A stretch of 64,000 nt of DNA. Origin: Nostoc parmelioides FACHB-3921 (GTDB taxonomy: Bacteria; Cyanobacteriota; Cyanobacteriia; Cyanobacteriales; Nostocaceae). The notes beneath the pieces are model-generated. The model made no database searches, was not told the origin of the DNA, and saw nothing but the letters and a program-made list of their open reading frames with translations. The stretch is taken from the NCBI RefSeq assembly GCF_014696625.1, contig NZ_JACJQL010000001.1, positions 124,001 through 188,000 of the forward strand, written 5' to 3'. Below, in pieces: positions 10,420 to 19,013 of this stretch (positions are counted from its first letter, which is position 1; each line of letters opens with the position of its first letter). Made by a program: the position numbers and the translations under genes.

Positions 10420-10454
10420 TCCCCAATCCCCAGTCCCCAGTCCTTAATCCCCAA
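10420..10454. repeat. CCCCAGT-type heptamer repeat
   Basis: Units CCCCAAT, CCCCAGT, CCCCAGT and CTTAATC lie between the phosphate permease and the dehydrogenase. The stop codon and last codons of the dehydrogenase (10444 onwards) are inside it. Confidence 0.8.
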
Positions 10455-11502
10455 TTTTCGGATAAATCAGAATTTTGTAAGTTTCTGGTGTGGGGGCGAT
10501 CGCTTGATCTACTGCTGCTGATAAATCTTTTAGGGGATAGCGATCGCTAATTAATGCTTGCACATCGATCCGACGATTAAAGACGATATCAGCTGAGAGA
10601 TTTTGTAAGCGATAAGATGAACTGTAGCTGCCCATCAGGTCGATTTCTCGACGGTAGAGAATATTTGGGTTAATGGGAATTTCTAATTCGTCGGGAAATT
10701 CAGCAAAAAATAAAATTTTGCCGCCTTTTCTCGTACATTCTAGGGCTTGAAAGAAAGCTTTTTCACTGGGGACAGCCAGTAAGGTGACATCAACACCTAA
10801 TCCATTGGTGAGGGCGTGAATTTTGGCTGGTAAATCGGGATCACGGGCATCAAATGCGGCTTCTGCACCGACATTGAGGGCTTTTTCTATTCTTGATGGT
10901 AGCAAATCGGTGGCGATCGCTTTTGCTCCGAAATATTTCACCAACATAACAAACATCAAGCCAATCGGCCCTGCACCAGTTACTAGAACAGTCTGTCCTG
11001 GGGCAATCTGGGCTTTTTTAACTGCTTTTAAGCAACAGTTTGTAGGTTCAACAAAACTCGCTTCTTCAAAACTGATCCCGTCAGGAATGGGGATTAAGCC
11101 GCCATTCTCTACAATATGACCAGGAACCTTCACATACTCTGCAAAGCCACCGCCACTGGCATTAAATCCGGCGGTGGTGGAGATGTTTTTATAAACATCA
11201 CACATGGAAAAATTATCATTCATACAATAGGCACAACGCATACAAGGAATGTGGTGCATCACCGCCACCCGTTGTCCTACTTGCCAACCTTTTACTTGCG
11301 AACCCACTGCGGCTATATTCCCGGCTGTTTCATGACCAAAGATGCGTGGTGGTTCATAAAGTGGATAACGAATTTTTTTAATATCTGACTGACACAAACC
11401 GACGACTTGCACCTGTACCAGCACTTCATCTGGTTCCAGTGTCGGTAGGGGGATCTCTTCGTAAGAGAGTTGATTTACACCTCGAAATACCTGTGCTTTC
11501 AC
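10444..11502 (-). CDS. Zinc-dependent medium-chain alcohol/polyol dehydrogenase
   Basis: This is a 352-residue member of the zinc-type MDR family (threonine/sorbitol dehydrogenase-like). The catalytic zinc ligands are Cys37 (LCQSD) and His57-Glu58 (FGHETAG). The structural zinc loop has Cys87, Cys90, Cys93 and Cys101. The NAD(P)-binding Rossmann motif is TGAGPIGLM at about residue 170. It should oxidise an alcohol or polyol in the cytoplasm; the substrate cannot be read from sequence. The C-terminal residues are encoded by an adjoining tandem repeat. Transcription is away from the toxin-antitoxin pair's promoter but on the same strand. Confidence 0.9.
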   Translation of the reverse strand: MKAQVFRGVNQLSYEEIPLPTLEPDEVLVQVQVVGLCQSDIKKIRYPLYEPPRIFGHETAGNIAAVGSQVKGWQVGQRVAVMHHIPCMRCAYCMNDNFSMCDVYKNISTTAGFNASGGGFAEYVKVPGHIVENGGLIPIPDGISFEEASFVEPTNCCLKAVKKAQIAPGQTVLVTGAGPIGLMFVMLVKYFGAKAIATDLLPSRIEKALNVGAEAAFDARDPDLPAKIHALTNGLGVDVTLLAVPSEKAFFQALECTRKGGKILFFAEFPDELEIPINPNILYRREIDLMGSYSSSYRLQNLSADIVFNRRIDVQALISDRYPLKDLSAAVDQAIAPTPETYKILIYPKIGD

Positions 11503-11557
11503 GTTGGTTTTCCACTACTCAACGTTACTAGATTTAACATTAGTCGTCCACGTTCAG

Positions 11558-12115
11558 CTATAAGGTTTCAGATTTATCAGACAAAACATTACGCACAAAA
11601 TCTGGCACTTCTCTACCTAGTAAGTCCAGTAGTTCTGTAAAACTCATTGGTGGCTTTCTGAGGCTTTGTGATTGTCTTTGCAATACTTTCACCATTTTTT
11701 CCGGGTCGATGTTGTACAAATTAGTCAAAAATTCATCTGGAGACTGTGCTTCTATATTCCAAGGAGCTAGATTCTGCTGTTGAAAATGCTTAAGATTGGA
11801 GGTGACAATTATATCAGCCCTAGCTAATACAGCAGTCGCAAGTACATGGCGATCGCCAGGATGATTGGTCATCACTTGAGTTAATTCATCAGGTACAACA
11901 ACCATTGCATCTGGAAAAGCTGCTTTCATTCTTGCCTCAAGTCTTTTTGAGCTTTCCAGTGACATTCTCCCTGTGGAAACAAGATTACGAGTTGTACCAT
12001 CAAGAATTGCTTGCGACCAAAAGGGTAAGTAAAAACTAGCTTCAGATGCACAGAGTAGGGTATCCCGTAAATACATGGGGAAAAGTACGCAGGAATCTAG
12101 TACAGCACTTAACAT
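11558..12115 (-). CDS. PIN-domain toxin (VapC-like)
   Basis: This is a 185-residue PIN-domain protein, a probable metal-dependent ribonuclease. The first acidic residue is Asp7 in VLDSCVLFP. The central HPGDRHVLATAV and the later ADIIVTSNLKHF supply the further conserved acids and the Thr/Ser-Asn typical of the fold. A helical C-terminal tail of about 55 residues follows. It lies 59 bp downstream of a DNA-binding gene on the same strand, an arrangement that fits a type II toxin-antitoxin operon with the antitoxin first. Function is inferred from family and context. Confidence 0.85.
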   Translation of the reverse strand: MLSAVLDSCVLFPMYLRDTLLCASEASFYLPFWSQAILDGTTRNLVSTGRMSLESSKRLEARMKAAFPDAMVVVPDELTQVMTNHPGDRHVLATAVLARADIIVTSNLKHFQQQNLAPWNIEAQSPDEFLTNLYNIDPEKMVKVLQRQSQSLRKPPMSFTELLDLLGREVPDFVRNVLSDKSETL

Positions 12116-12174
12116 TTATTGATACTATGGGGGTCAAATCAAATCTATCCAATGAACCTGTAATTACAGAACCC

Positions 12175-12627
12175 CTACTCATAAAAGCCTAGTTCTTGAC
12201 TTTCGGCGATTAATTCATCGAGTGATTTTCTACGCTCAGTATCTCGCTTCTGTTTGTATTTCATCAAATCCTCAAACTTTACACGCCGATGTGTTCCCAC
12301 CATCATGTAAGGAATTTCGCCTTGCTCTAATAATTTAATGAGATAGGGGCGCGATACATTGAGCAAATCTGCTGCTTGTTGAGTCGTTAGTTCTTTGTTT
12401 TGAGTAATTATGGATACAGCTTTACCTAAAGCCATTGCCTGAACAACTTGACGCAACACCTGATAAACCGAGTCAGGAATAGTAATTGCTTCTTGGTTGC
12501 CTCCTATTAACTTTGGTTTAAATTCTTTGATGTTAAGTAGACGCTCTATTTCTTTAATGTCTGAAGCTTCTTGTTCTTGAGCCATCACTGACTCTAAAGG
12601 CTGGTTATGCCTGGGTACGATGGTCAT
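12175..12627 (-). CDS. Excisionase-type HTH antitoxin
   Basis: This is a 150-residue protein with a MerR/excisionase-like helix-turn-helix at about residues 80-125: LTTQQAADLLNVSRPYLIKL, then the wing GEIPYMMVGTHRRVKFEDL. The N-terminal half is a conserved helical region found with PIN toxins. A shorter start at Met15 (12585) is possible. It precedes the PIN gene and probably neutralises the toxin and represses the operon. A 21-bp AT-rich palindrome at 12660-12680, just upstream, is a candidate operator. Confidence 0.85.
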   Translation of the reverse strand: MTIVPRHNQPLESVMAQEQEASDIKEIERLLNIKEFKPKLIGGNQEAITIPDSVYQVLRQVVQAMALGKAVSIITQNKELTTQQAADLLNVSRPYLIKLLEQGEIPYMMVGTHRRVKFEDLMKYKQKRDTERRKSLDELIAESQELGFYE

Positions 12628-12659
12628 GGTGGTGAACTCTCAAAATCAGGTATCTACAG

Positions 12660-12680
12660 ATATATATATGATATATCTCA
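12660..12680 (-). promoter_or_regulatory. Candidate operator of the PIN toxin-antitoxin operon
   Basis: AGATATAT and ATATATCT form a perfect inverted repeat around a 5-bp centre, 33-53 bp upstream of the antitoxin ATG. A second similar half (AGATATAT) is at about 12719-12726. Placement suits autoregulation by the HTH antitoxin. The site is seen; the role is inferred. Confidence 0.55.
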
Positions 12681-12826
12681 GTTACATAAACGCAATATCC
12701 AAAACATAAATAATTACTAGATATATTTGTGGAAGAAATTCGCTGCTTGGCATATGTAATAGTGAGGTTAAAATACAGACAATCTTCTGTACGATGGGCT
12801 ACGCACTACCGGAGGTAATCGCCTGT

Positions 12827-14284
12827 ATGTTGGGTCAGTTATTAGACGGACGCTATAAAATTACTCAAGTTTTAGGTGCTGGTGGTTTCGGTAAAACTTA
12901 CATTGCTGAAGACATTAAACTTTACAATAATCTCTGTGTCGTCAAGCAACTCCAACCGATGGCTAATGATCCTATGACTTTACAAGTCGCTAGGCGCTTA
13001 TTTGCATCGGAAGCAGAGTTATTACATAAATTAGGAACCCACGACCAAATTCCCCAACTACTGGCACACTTTGAAGAATATCAAGAGTTTTTTCTGGTTC
13101 AACAGTTCATCGATGGACATCCTCTTAGTGATGAACTGACTCCAGGGAAGCGATTAAGTGAGCCTTATACTATCGCTCTGTTAAAAAATATCCTGCAACC
13201 CTTAGCTTTTGTTCATCAAAACAACGTCATTCACAGGGATATCAAACCACCTAATCTGATTCGCCGTAAAAGTGATGGCAAAGTTGTGCTAATTGACTTT
13301 GGAGCAGTAAAACAGATCGGTACTCAGGTGGTGAATGGTGAAGGTGTAACTAAAATGACCGTGAGTATTGGTACTGCGGGCTATATGCCTAGTGAACAAA
13401 GTCGTGGTAGCCCTCGATTAAGCAGTGATGTCTATGCTGTGGGCATGATTGGTATTCAAGCTTTGACAGGATTGATGCCCCATCAGTTGCAAGAAGATAT
13501 CCAGACGGCAGAAATTATTTGGCGTGAATTAGTCCAGGTAAGCCCAAGTTTAGCAGATGTATTAGATCGGATGGTACGTTACGACTTTCGCCAACGCTAT
13601 CAGTCAGCAGTCGAGGCTTTAGCGGCGGTGCAGAACTTGGGAAATGCTTATGCACCAACGCAAACATCTCCATCACCTGGATCTAAGCCGACTTTACCTG
13701 TAAAAAATCATGGCAATACCCCGCAAGTTGCTGAACTTCCTCTATATTCTCCACCACCCGCAGTCCCAGCCCAGTATCGTCAAGAAATCCCACAAAAGTT
13801 GATAGCTTCCCCTCCTCCCACCACTGCCAAATCGTCAAAAGTAGGCATAGGTTTCTATTTGCAATGGGTGCTAGTTAATATCGTTGGTTTAGTTGGTGGC
13901 GGAATTGTGGGGGCGATCGCTTATGAAATTTTCGAGCCACTTGGTACAATTCTCAGTAGCCAAGCCGTAGCCATCACAATAGCATTGACCATCGGCTTCA
14001 TGCAGGTATTAGTTTTACGGCGGTTAATTCCTGTATCTGAAAAGCAGTGGGTATTAGGAACTACGCTAGGCGTTTGTATTTCTGTTCTCGTGTGTGGTGA
14101 TTATCCTGAATATTCCTTGTTGTGGATTGGCCCGATAGTTGGGATTATTCAATGGTTTATCCTCAAGCCATATGTTAAACAAGCTGGTTGGTGGATTTTA
14201 GTTAACTCTATGTTTGGCTGGATCGGTGGCGTTCTTTCGGGAGCATTGTTAGTTTTACTATTAAACAATCCCAATAATAAATAA
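12827..14284 (+). CDS. Ser/Thr protein kinase with C-terminal membrane domain
   Basis: This is a Hanks-type kinase. From the ATG at 12827 (GGAGGT at 12811-12816) it has 485 residues beginning MLGQLLDGRYKI, the usual start in this cyanobacterial family; an in-frame ATG at 12794 is less likely. Kinase motifs are LGAGGFGKTY (P-loop), Lys in VVKQLQP, HRDIKPPNLI (catalytic loop), IDFGAVKQ (DFG) and GTAGYMPSEQ (activation segment). After a Pro-rich linker (about 280-345) come four hydrophobic helices that should anchor it in the membrane. The catalytic loop reads PPN instead of the common PEN. Target and signal are unknown. Confidence 0.9.
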   Translation: MLGQLLDGRYKITQVLGAGGFGKTYIAEDIKLYNNLCVVKQLQPMANDPMTLQVARRLFASEAELLHKLGTHDQIPQLLAHFEEYQEFFLVQQFIDGHPLSDELTPGKRLSEPYTIALLKNILQPLAFVHQNNVIHRDIKPPNLIRRKSDGKVVLIDFGAVKQIGTQVVNGEGVTKMTVSIGTAGYMPSEQSRGSPRLSSDVYAVGMIGIQALTGLMPHQLQEDIQTAEIIWRELVQVSPSLADVLDRMVRYDFRQRYQSAVEALAAVQNLGNAYAPTQTSPSPGSKPTLPVKNHGNTPQVAELPLYSPPPAVPAQYRQEIPQKLIASPPPTTAKSSKVGIGFYLQWVLVNIVGLVGGGIVGAIAYEIFEPLGTILSSQAVAITIALTIGFMQVLVLRRLIPVSEKQWVLGTTLGVCISVLVCGDYPEYSLLWIGPIVGIIQWFILKPYVKQAGWWILVNSMFGWIGGVLSGALLVLLLNNPNNK

Positions 14285-14797
14285 TTTTAATTACTTTAGT
14301 CTTATCTTATTCTCTTAGTTTTAAAAAACCTTGCTTACAGTACAAAGAGAATACATTTAAACATTTGTAGGGTGGGCAATGTCAACCAAAACATCGATAA
14401 TATCAGCGATATAGAAATCCGATTTGATTATTGTTGGCGTAGTATGCACTGCGTATAAACATCTAAATATCTTTATGGTGTGCCATATCCGCTACAAATA
14501 CTCTAGGTGTAATTCAAAAACTAAATATTTTTACCGATATATTCTACCCATGAAAAAATATTGCAAATGCAATATTTAGTTGGTCAAATCAAACTTTATT
14601 CCTGAAATTTTTGTGGAAACGGGCGATTTTAGTTACATTTTAAAAATTATATATAAATCCTATATTCAGAATACTAATTTCGCCAGCACCAAAATCATTT
14701 ACTCATTAGTGAATACAGATATGAGTACATCATAAAATGCGTATACAACAGGATAAGTTTGTATGTATCCTGATTACAAATACGTAAATTTCTATTT
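14285..14797. other. Intergenic region with a decayed family B repeat
   Basis: There is no gene here. GTAGGGTGGGCAATGTCAACC (14367-14387) and, about 25 bp further, ATAGAAATCCGATTTGATTATTG (14411-14433) are the two arms of the family B element, displaced from their usual order. The remainder is AT-rich DNA upstream of the oxidoreductase. Confidence 0.6.
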
Positions 14798-16585
14798 ATG
14801 GTTAATCACACTTATGTAACTGATGTATTAGTCGTTGGTGGTGGAACCGGAGGAACTGCGGCTGCCATTCAAGCAGCCCGTAGAGGTGCAAAAACTATGT
14901 TGGTAAGTGAGTTTCCTTGGCTAGGAGGAATGTTAACTGCGGCTGGAGTATCTGCACCTGATGGTAATGAATTAATGGCGTTTCAGACGGGGTTATGGGG
15001 TGCTTTTTTACAAGAATTACAACAGCGACAACCAGGGGGATTAGATAATAGTTGGGTGAGTTTTTTTAGTTATGACCCTCGTCTTGGAGCAGAGATTTTT
15101 GCTGACTGGGTACAGGAACTAACAAATCTGCACTGGATTTCTGGACAAGTACCTTTAGAAGTTTGCCAACAAGACAATTCCATCACTGGTGTCAGGTTCA
15201 CAGACTTTACCGTGCAAGCCAAGATTACTATTGACGGTACAGAGTTGGGAGATTTACTAGCTTTAGCAGATATCCCTTACCGTTGGGGTTGGGAGTTGCA
15301 ATCTGAATGGGAAGAACCAAGCGCCCCAAGTAGTTTTAATGATCTAACAGCAAGATATCCTGTGCAATCGCCTACTTGGGTAGTAGTGATGCAGGACTTT
15401 GGGGAACCAGTCGCGCCAAAAATTCTCCCTGCACCTAATTATGATGCGGAGCTGTTTGCTGGAGCTTGGAAAAACTACGGTGCAGAGCAATTCTTAAATT
15501 ATGGACGTTTGCCAGGAAATCTCTTTATGATTAACTGGCCGATTTGTGGTAATGACTACGGCGAAGGAGTAGGACGGCTAATAGAATCAGCAGCAGCTAA
15601 GGGTGATTTTTTCCAAGAATCTCGTTGGCATAGCCAAAATTTTGCTCATTTTATCCAAACTCAGCTTGGTCTGCGTTATGGTTTGGCAGAGCAAGTTTTT
15701 CCTCATGCTTCGTCGGCATTTGCATTACACCCATACTACAGAGAAAGTCGGCGCTTGGTTGGGCTAACTACTGTTCGAGAACAAGATATTTTGCCAGTTC
15801 CCGGTGGTCAGGTAGCGTCTCTGTTTCCAGATACCATCGCTATTGGTAATTATGCCAATGACCATCACTATCCTGGGTTTGACTTGCCACTACAACCTAA
15901 ATCCATCCGTTGGGGAGGACGTTGGACGGGAACACCTTTTACGATTCCCTACCGTTGTCTGGTTCCAGCTACAACAGATGGTTTATTAGTTTGTGAAAAG
16001 AATATCTCTGTTTCCCATATTGCTAATGGGGCGACTAGATTACAACCTGTAGTTTTGGGTATCGGTCAAGCGGCGGGGATGGCGGCGGCTATGTGTGCAG
16101 AGCTAGGCTGTCAACCAAGGGATTTACCTGTAAACGCATTACAAGAAGCATTGTTACAAGATAATCGCTCTCCCTCTGCCATCATACCTTTATTTAATTT
16201 ATTACCTAGTCATCCGGAATGGTTGCAATGGCAAATGTATTACCTAAAGGAGCCTCAACTCTATCTAGATAGCGGCAATTGCCCAGATTCCGTGTATCAG
16301 TACTATCACTCAGAAGCAAAATCAGTACTTACACGGGGAACTGATTCCTTCACAGGCATTTTTCAGGTTTTAAATCAGCAGGACTACAGATTCACGATCG
16401 CTTCTCCGGCTGCTAATCTAGGACAAACTTACCAGCTTGTAACTTTGCGATCGCACATCAATGAACAGCTACAAGCCTTAACAGATAAGCAACATCTGAC
16501 TATTTGGGGTCGTCTAAATCCTTCCGGTCATTGGTTGTTGGTGGAACATATTGACAAGATGCACACTTTCATAGGTTTTCAGTAA
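14798..16585 (+). CDS. FAD-dependent oxidoreductase
   Basis: This is a 595-residue protein starting with a dinucleotide-binding fold: DVLVVGGGTGGTAAAIQAARRGAK, followed by a conserved WLGGMLTAAGVSAPDG segment typical of the FAD-dependent oxidoreductase family PF12831. The C-terminal part of the FAD domain is seen in a Gly/Ala-rich stretch near residue 420 (GIGQAAGMAAAMC). The substrate is not known. No signal peptide is seen, so it is probably cytoplasmic. It ends 85 bp before patX, but patX has its own DIF-type promoter in that gap. Confidence 0.87.
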   Translation: MVNHTYVTDVLVVGGGTGGTAAAIQAARRGAKTMLVSEFPWLGGMLTAAGVSAPDGNELMAFQTGLWGAFLQELQQRQPGGLDNSWVSFFSYDPRLGAEIFADWVQELTNLHWISGQVPLEVCQQDNSITGVRFTDFTVQAKITIDGTELGDLLALADIPYRWGWELQSEWEEPSAPSSFNDLTARYPVQSPTWVVVMQDFGEPVAPKILPAPNYDAELFAGAWKNYGAEQFLNYGRLPGNLFMINWPICGNDYGEGVGRLIESAAAKGDFFQESRWHSQNFAHFIQTQLGLRYGLAEQVFPHASSAFALHPYYRESRRLVGLTTVREQDILPVPGGQVASLFPDTIAIGNYANDHHYPGFDLPLQPKSIRWGGRWTGTPFTIPYRCLVPATTDGLLVCEKNISVSHIANGATRLQPVVLGIGQAAGMAAAMCAELGCQPRDLPVNALQEALLQDNRSPSAIIPLFNLLPSHPEWLQWQMYYLKEPQLYLDSGNCPDSVYQYYHSEAKSVLTRGTDSFTGIFQVLNQQDYRFTIASPAANLGQTYQLVTLRSHINEQLQALTDKQHLTIWGRLNPSGHWLLVEHIDKMHTFIGFQ

Positions 16586-16610
16586 AAAGCACTACTTTTT
16601 TTTAGATTTT

Positions 16611-16642
16611 TCCGGACTCGTTATATAAAACTCAGTAGCAAT
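16611..16642 (+). promoter_or_regulatory. DIF-type promoter of patX
   Basis: TCCGGA at 16611-16616 lies 55 bp before the patX start, with TAGCAAT about 19 bp further as a weak -10. The motif matches that upstream of hetR and patS in this window. HetR-dependent expression is inferred from the motif and from what is known of patX in other strains. Confidence 0.7.
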
Positions 16643-16670
16643 AGATAAGAGAATTTACAAAGAGACTTTT

Positions 16671-16904
16671 ATGATGCGTGCTGCTGTTCCAGTTTTAATT
16701 TCGAGTCTAGTACTTGGTTCCCTAGTTTCTGATTACCTGGGAATAGCTAGTCACAATTTCGCTTTTTCTTCCTCTAATTCACAAAACATGATCTCACTAA
16801 AATCTAAACCCAAACGCAATCAACCAGAAAAACCCCAACCACATCGCGGTACTGGACGTAGAAGTCTCATAGAAACTTATAGCAATGCTCATCTAATTGC
16901 TTAG
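16671..16904 (+). CDS. patX: PatX, secreted HetR-inhibitory peptide precursor
   Basis: This is a 77-codon gene. The N-terminus (MMRAAVPVLISSLVLGSLVS) is a short, weakly charged, hydrophobic signal-like segment. A Ser/Asn- and Lys/Pro-rich spacer follows, then HRGTGRR at residues 58-64. PatX proteins are defined by an N-terminal export signal and a C-terminal RG(S/T)GR; the processed peptide is thought to move between cells and block HetR. The match in size, motif, DIF-type promoter and closeness to hetR is strong. The ATG may be 16671 or 16674. A 13-residue tail follows the motif, so C-terminal processing would be needed to give a free pentapeptide. Confidence 0.93.
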   Translation: MMRAAVPVLISSLVLGSLVSDYLGIASHNFAFSSSNSQNMISLKSKPKRNQPEKPQPHRGTGRRSLIETYSNAHLIA

Positions 16905-17385
16905 AAGTGAGGGTTTGATACTTCCTAATCATGGGATGAGTTCATATTTTTTGTCACGGACAAATATAAAATTCGTTCAACTCTTTTAATAGCCTCTTCT
17001 CGTCCTGGGATAAACAACCCACAGTAACACCATTTTGGACTATAGATTGTCAAAGATTTACTGTATAGTCTTTTGAGCAATCCACATATTGTCAAAACTG
17101 TTTCAACGAATGTCTTGAATTAACCTGAATCGACAGCATCACCACTCTTTACTTTTATTAAAAGGGTGTCATTCAGGTTCATAATTCAGATTTAAAACAT
17201 TTAGGGCTTACACATGAAAACAAACAATCAAGAGTATTGGCCAGGTTATAGAAGTATAAATTGCCGATACCTTTACACCCTCCCAAAGCAGAGAGTCTCG
17301 GTTCTGTAAGTCCTGAAATTGATAACCAGTCTTCAATCACAAGATCCCCGGCTTTCGGAAAAATTCGGGGATCTGCTCCTCTCAA
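16905..17385. other. Intergenic region with a 9-bp-stem hairpin
   Basis: I see no gene; a 68-codon frame on the minus strand (17179-17385) has no family look. AGATCCCCG (17342-17350) and CGGGGATCT (17366-17374) form a perfect stem with a 15-nt loop just after the stop of the ferritin-like gene. It lacks a T tract, so it is either a weak terminator or part of a dispersed repeat. Confidence 0.5.
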
Positions 17386-18327
17386 CTAAGGCTTATTTTC
17401 CATCTTCTTCACACCATTGATAAACATTGGTACGAACTTTTCCATAAATGTTTGTGGATTGCGTTGCCAAGCTCTTTGAGCAGCCTGAATTCTTGTAAAT
17501 TGCAATTGAGGTGCTAGCAAAGTTTGTGGTAAACGTTCCATTAGATATTGGGGTCGTTGCCACATAGGCATTGTATTTGCTACTTCCATCAGATTCGCAA
17601 CTCGCCGCAGTTCTGCACCTAAAGTAATATCCATCCCTGATTCAAAGGCTGCTTGTTCAATGGCAGCATATTTGCGTTTGGCTTGTTCAACTTTTTGTCG
17701 ATGTTCTGGGCTTTTATTTGCTATCTGAGCTAACCAGCGATTACCCCAGCGAACGTGTCCGGCTTCTTCGGGCAGAATTTTTTCAATAGTTTCGCGGATT
17801 TTGATATTTTCTGCTGTTTGGGGTGCTTTTTTGAGGGCGTATATGTGGGCTGAAAAATACTCACAACCACGTTTCTCGGTGACGTTAATCGCCGCTAAGG
17901 TAGAAATTACGAATTCTTCTAGCGCTTGGGTAGGGTCTTGCTGTTCGCTATCTAACAACCTTTCAAATTCATCGATGTAGGAATTACCAGGAGGCGTTCC
18001 TACATTCGCACCTAAATCCACCAACAAATCAGTTAGCCACATGGCATGACGCGCTTCATCTGAGATGTGGTGAGATAAATCTCTGATTAGTTCCGGTGGC
18101 TTGCCATTGAGCCTTTCAATCAGGTCTGTCAGGTCTTTACAACTGCGCTGCTCACTATAACGATAGCGGTTGAGGGTGATCAGGTGAATTTCGCGATCGC
18201 TTACTACCTGTTTGAGAATGTCCCTCGCACTCAAAGTATTCTGAAATTTCCGTGGATAAACGACTGTCATGGGTTTGGGTAAGTTTGTTGAACTGAATAG
18301 TAATTGAGTTGTTCTCAATAGCTGCAT
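17386..18327 (-). CDS. Ferritin-like di-iron domain protein
   Basis: This is a protein of about 313 residues from the ATG at 18327 (an upstream TTG and a downstream ATG at 18270, MTVVYPRKF, are alternatives). Two ExxH motifs typical of four-helix di-iron proteins are visible: SDEARHAMW and EEAGHVRWG. Further acidic helix residues (SDREIHLITL, VTEKRGCEYF) fit the remaining ligands. The reaction is unknown; relatives are annotated as ferritin-like or rubrerythrin-like. It is divergent from gifA with about 230 bp between, so the two share a control region. Confidence 0.78.
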   Translation of the reverse strand: MQLLRTTQLLFSSTNLPKPMTVVYPRKFQNTLSARDILKQVVSDREIHLITLNRYRYSEQRSCKDLTDLIERLNGKPPELIRDLSHHISDEARHAMWLTDLLVDLGANVGTPPGNSYIDEFERLLDSEQQDPTQALEEFVISTLAAINVTEKRGCEYFSAHIYALKKAPQTAENIKIRETIEKILPEEAGHVRWGNRWLAQIANKSPEHRQKVEQAKRKYAAIEQAAFESGMDITLGAELRRVANLMEVANTMPMWQRPQYLMERLPQTLLAPQLQFTRIQAAQRAWQRNPQTFMEKFVPMFINGVKKMENKP

Positions 18328-18431
18328 TAGCAAATATCGCCCAGCATGAGAACAACGTAAATAAATGTAACAAATAAATCATCATACTTGGGAAAGACAT
18401 CTTTTGCAGTGTTCTATTGCTGAAAAAAATA

Positions 18432-18445
18432 GTAAGTGCAATTAC
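18432..18445 (+). promoter_or_regulatory. NtcA box 1 upstream of gifA
   Basis: GTA-AGTGCAAT-TAC is a perfect GTA-N8-TAC site, 113-126 bp upstream of the gifA ATG. A second site lies at 18481-18494. Confidence 0.75.
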
Positions 18446-18480
18446 ATAAATATTACAATTTATAACAAAATCTCAATTCC

Positions 18481-18511
18481 GTAGCATAAGATACAGAATT
18501 TTAGCTATATT
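18481..18511 (+). promoter_or_regulatory. NtcA box 2 and gifA promoter
   Basis: GTA-GCATAAGA-TAC (18481-18494) is a second perfect NtcA site. A TATATT -10 box follows at 18506-18511, so NtcA would cover the -35 region, the geometry of a repressor. NtcA is known to repress gif genes under nitrogen shortage. Confidence 0.8.
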
Positions 18512-18557
18512 GAATATGTGAAGGGTCAAATCCAATTAATATCACTAGGAGGACTGT

Positions 18558-18761
18558 ATGTCTATTCAAGAAAAATCTCGTGCCATTATGATGCGCCAAT
18601 ATCAGCAAGTGAAGAATCGTCAACAATCCATGCTGATGCGTTCCGCACAAGAACTCGGTCTTCCTGCTGAAGAACTGTCCCACTATTGGAACCCCACTCA
18701 AGGAAAGATCGATCCCACCACCCGCACAATTTATGGTCGTAGTAATGCTTCGATGAGCTAA
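18558..18761 (+). CDS. gifA: Glutamine synthetase inactivating factor IF7
   Basis: This is a 67-residue basic protein that binds and inhibits glutamine synthetase type I when ammonium is plentiful. Family marks are the run of Arg/Gln/Lys in MMRQYQQVKNRQQSML and the C-terminal IYGRSNASMS, very like other IF7 proteins. The start has an ideal AGGAGG seven bases upstream. It lies next to its target gene glnA, tail to tail (gifA plus, glnA minus). Two NtcA boxes upstream suit repression by NtcA during nitrogen deprivation, the reverse of glnA. Confidence 0.94.
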   Translation: MSIQEKSRAIMMRQYQQVKNRQQSMLMRSAQELGLPAEELSHYWNPTQGKIDPTTRTIYGRSNASMS

Positions 18762-18832
18762 GTTTTACTCATGTTTAAGTCATGGTTGTTATTAGAGGAA
18801 GTAACTTCAACGATGAGTTGCTTCCCCTAATG

Positions 18833-18923
18833 TATAGCGGTTGAAGGTTGACGGACTTGAAAGCATTGTGTTGTCGGGGTTTGATCTTAGCTTGATGTCC
18901 TAATCTATCTGGCTACTACTATA
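18833..18923 (+). repeat. Dispersed repeat, family A, copy 2
   Basis: Starts TATAGCGGTTGA, has ACGGACTTGAAAGC and the conserved block CTTGATGTCCTAATCTATCT, and ends GGCTACTACTATA. It lies between the convergent gifA and glnA genes. Confidence 0.88.
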
Positions 18924-18946
18924 CTTATACATAATTTTTACAGAAG

Positions 18947-18971
18947 ACAAAAAAACCACCCTTATGGGTGG
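18947..18971 (-). terminator. Rho-independent terminator of glnA
   Basis: On the minus strand CCACCC-ATAA-GGGTGG is followed by TTTTTTT, about 45 bp after the glnA stop codon. It is a strong, compact terminator. Confidence 0.88.
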
Positions 18972-19013
18972 CAAAATTTGGATTTTCAGATGTAAATTGC
19001 TAACAGGTGTTAA

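Noticed and set aside
17179..17385. 68-codon minus-strand frame beyond the ferritin-like gene
   Set aside because: It spans a hairpin and repeat-like sequence; no ribosome binding site or homologous look.
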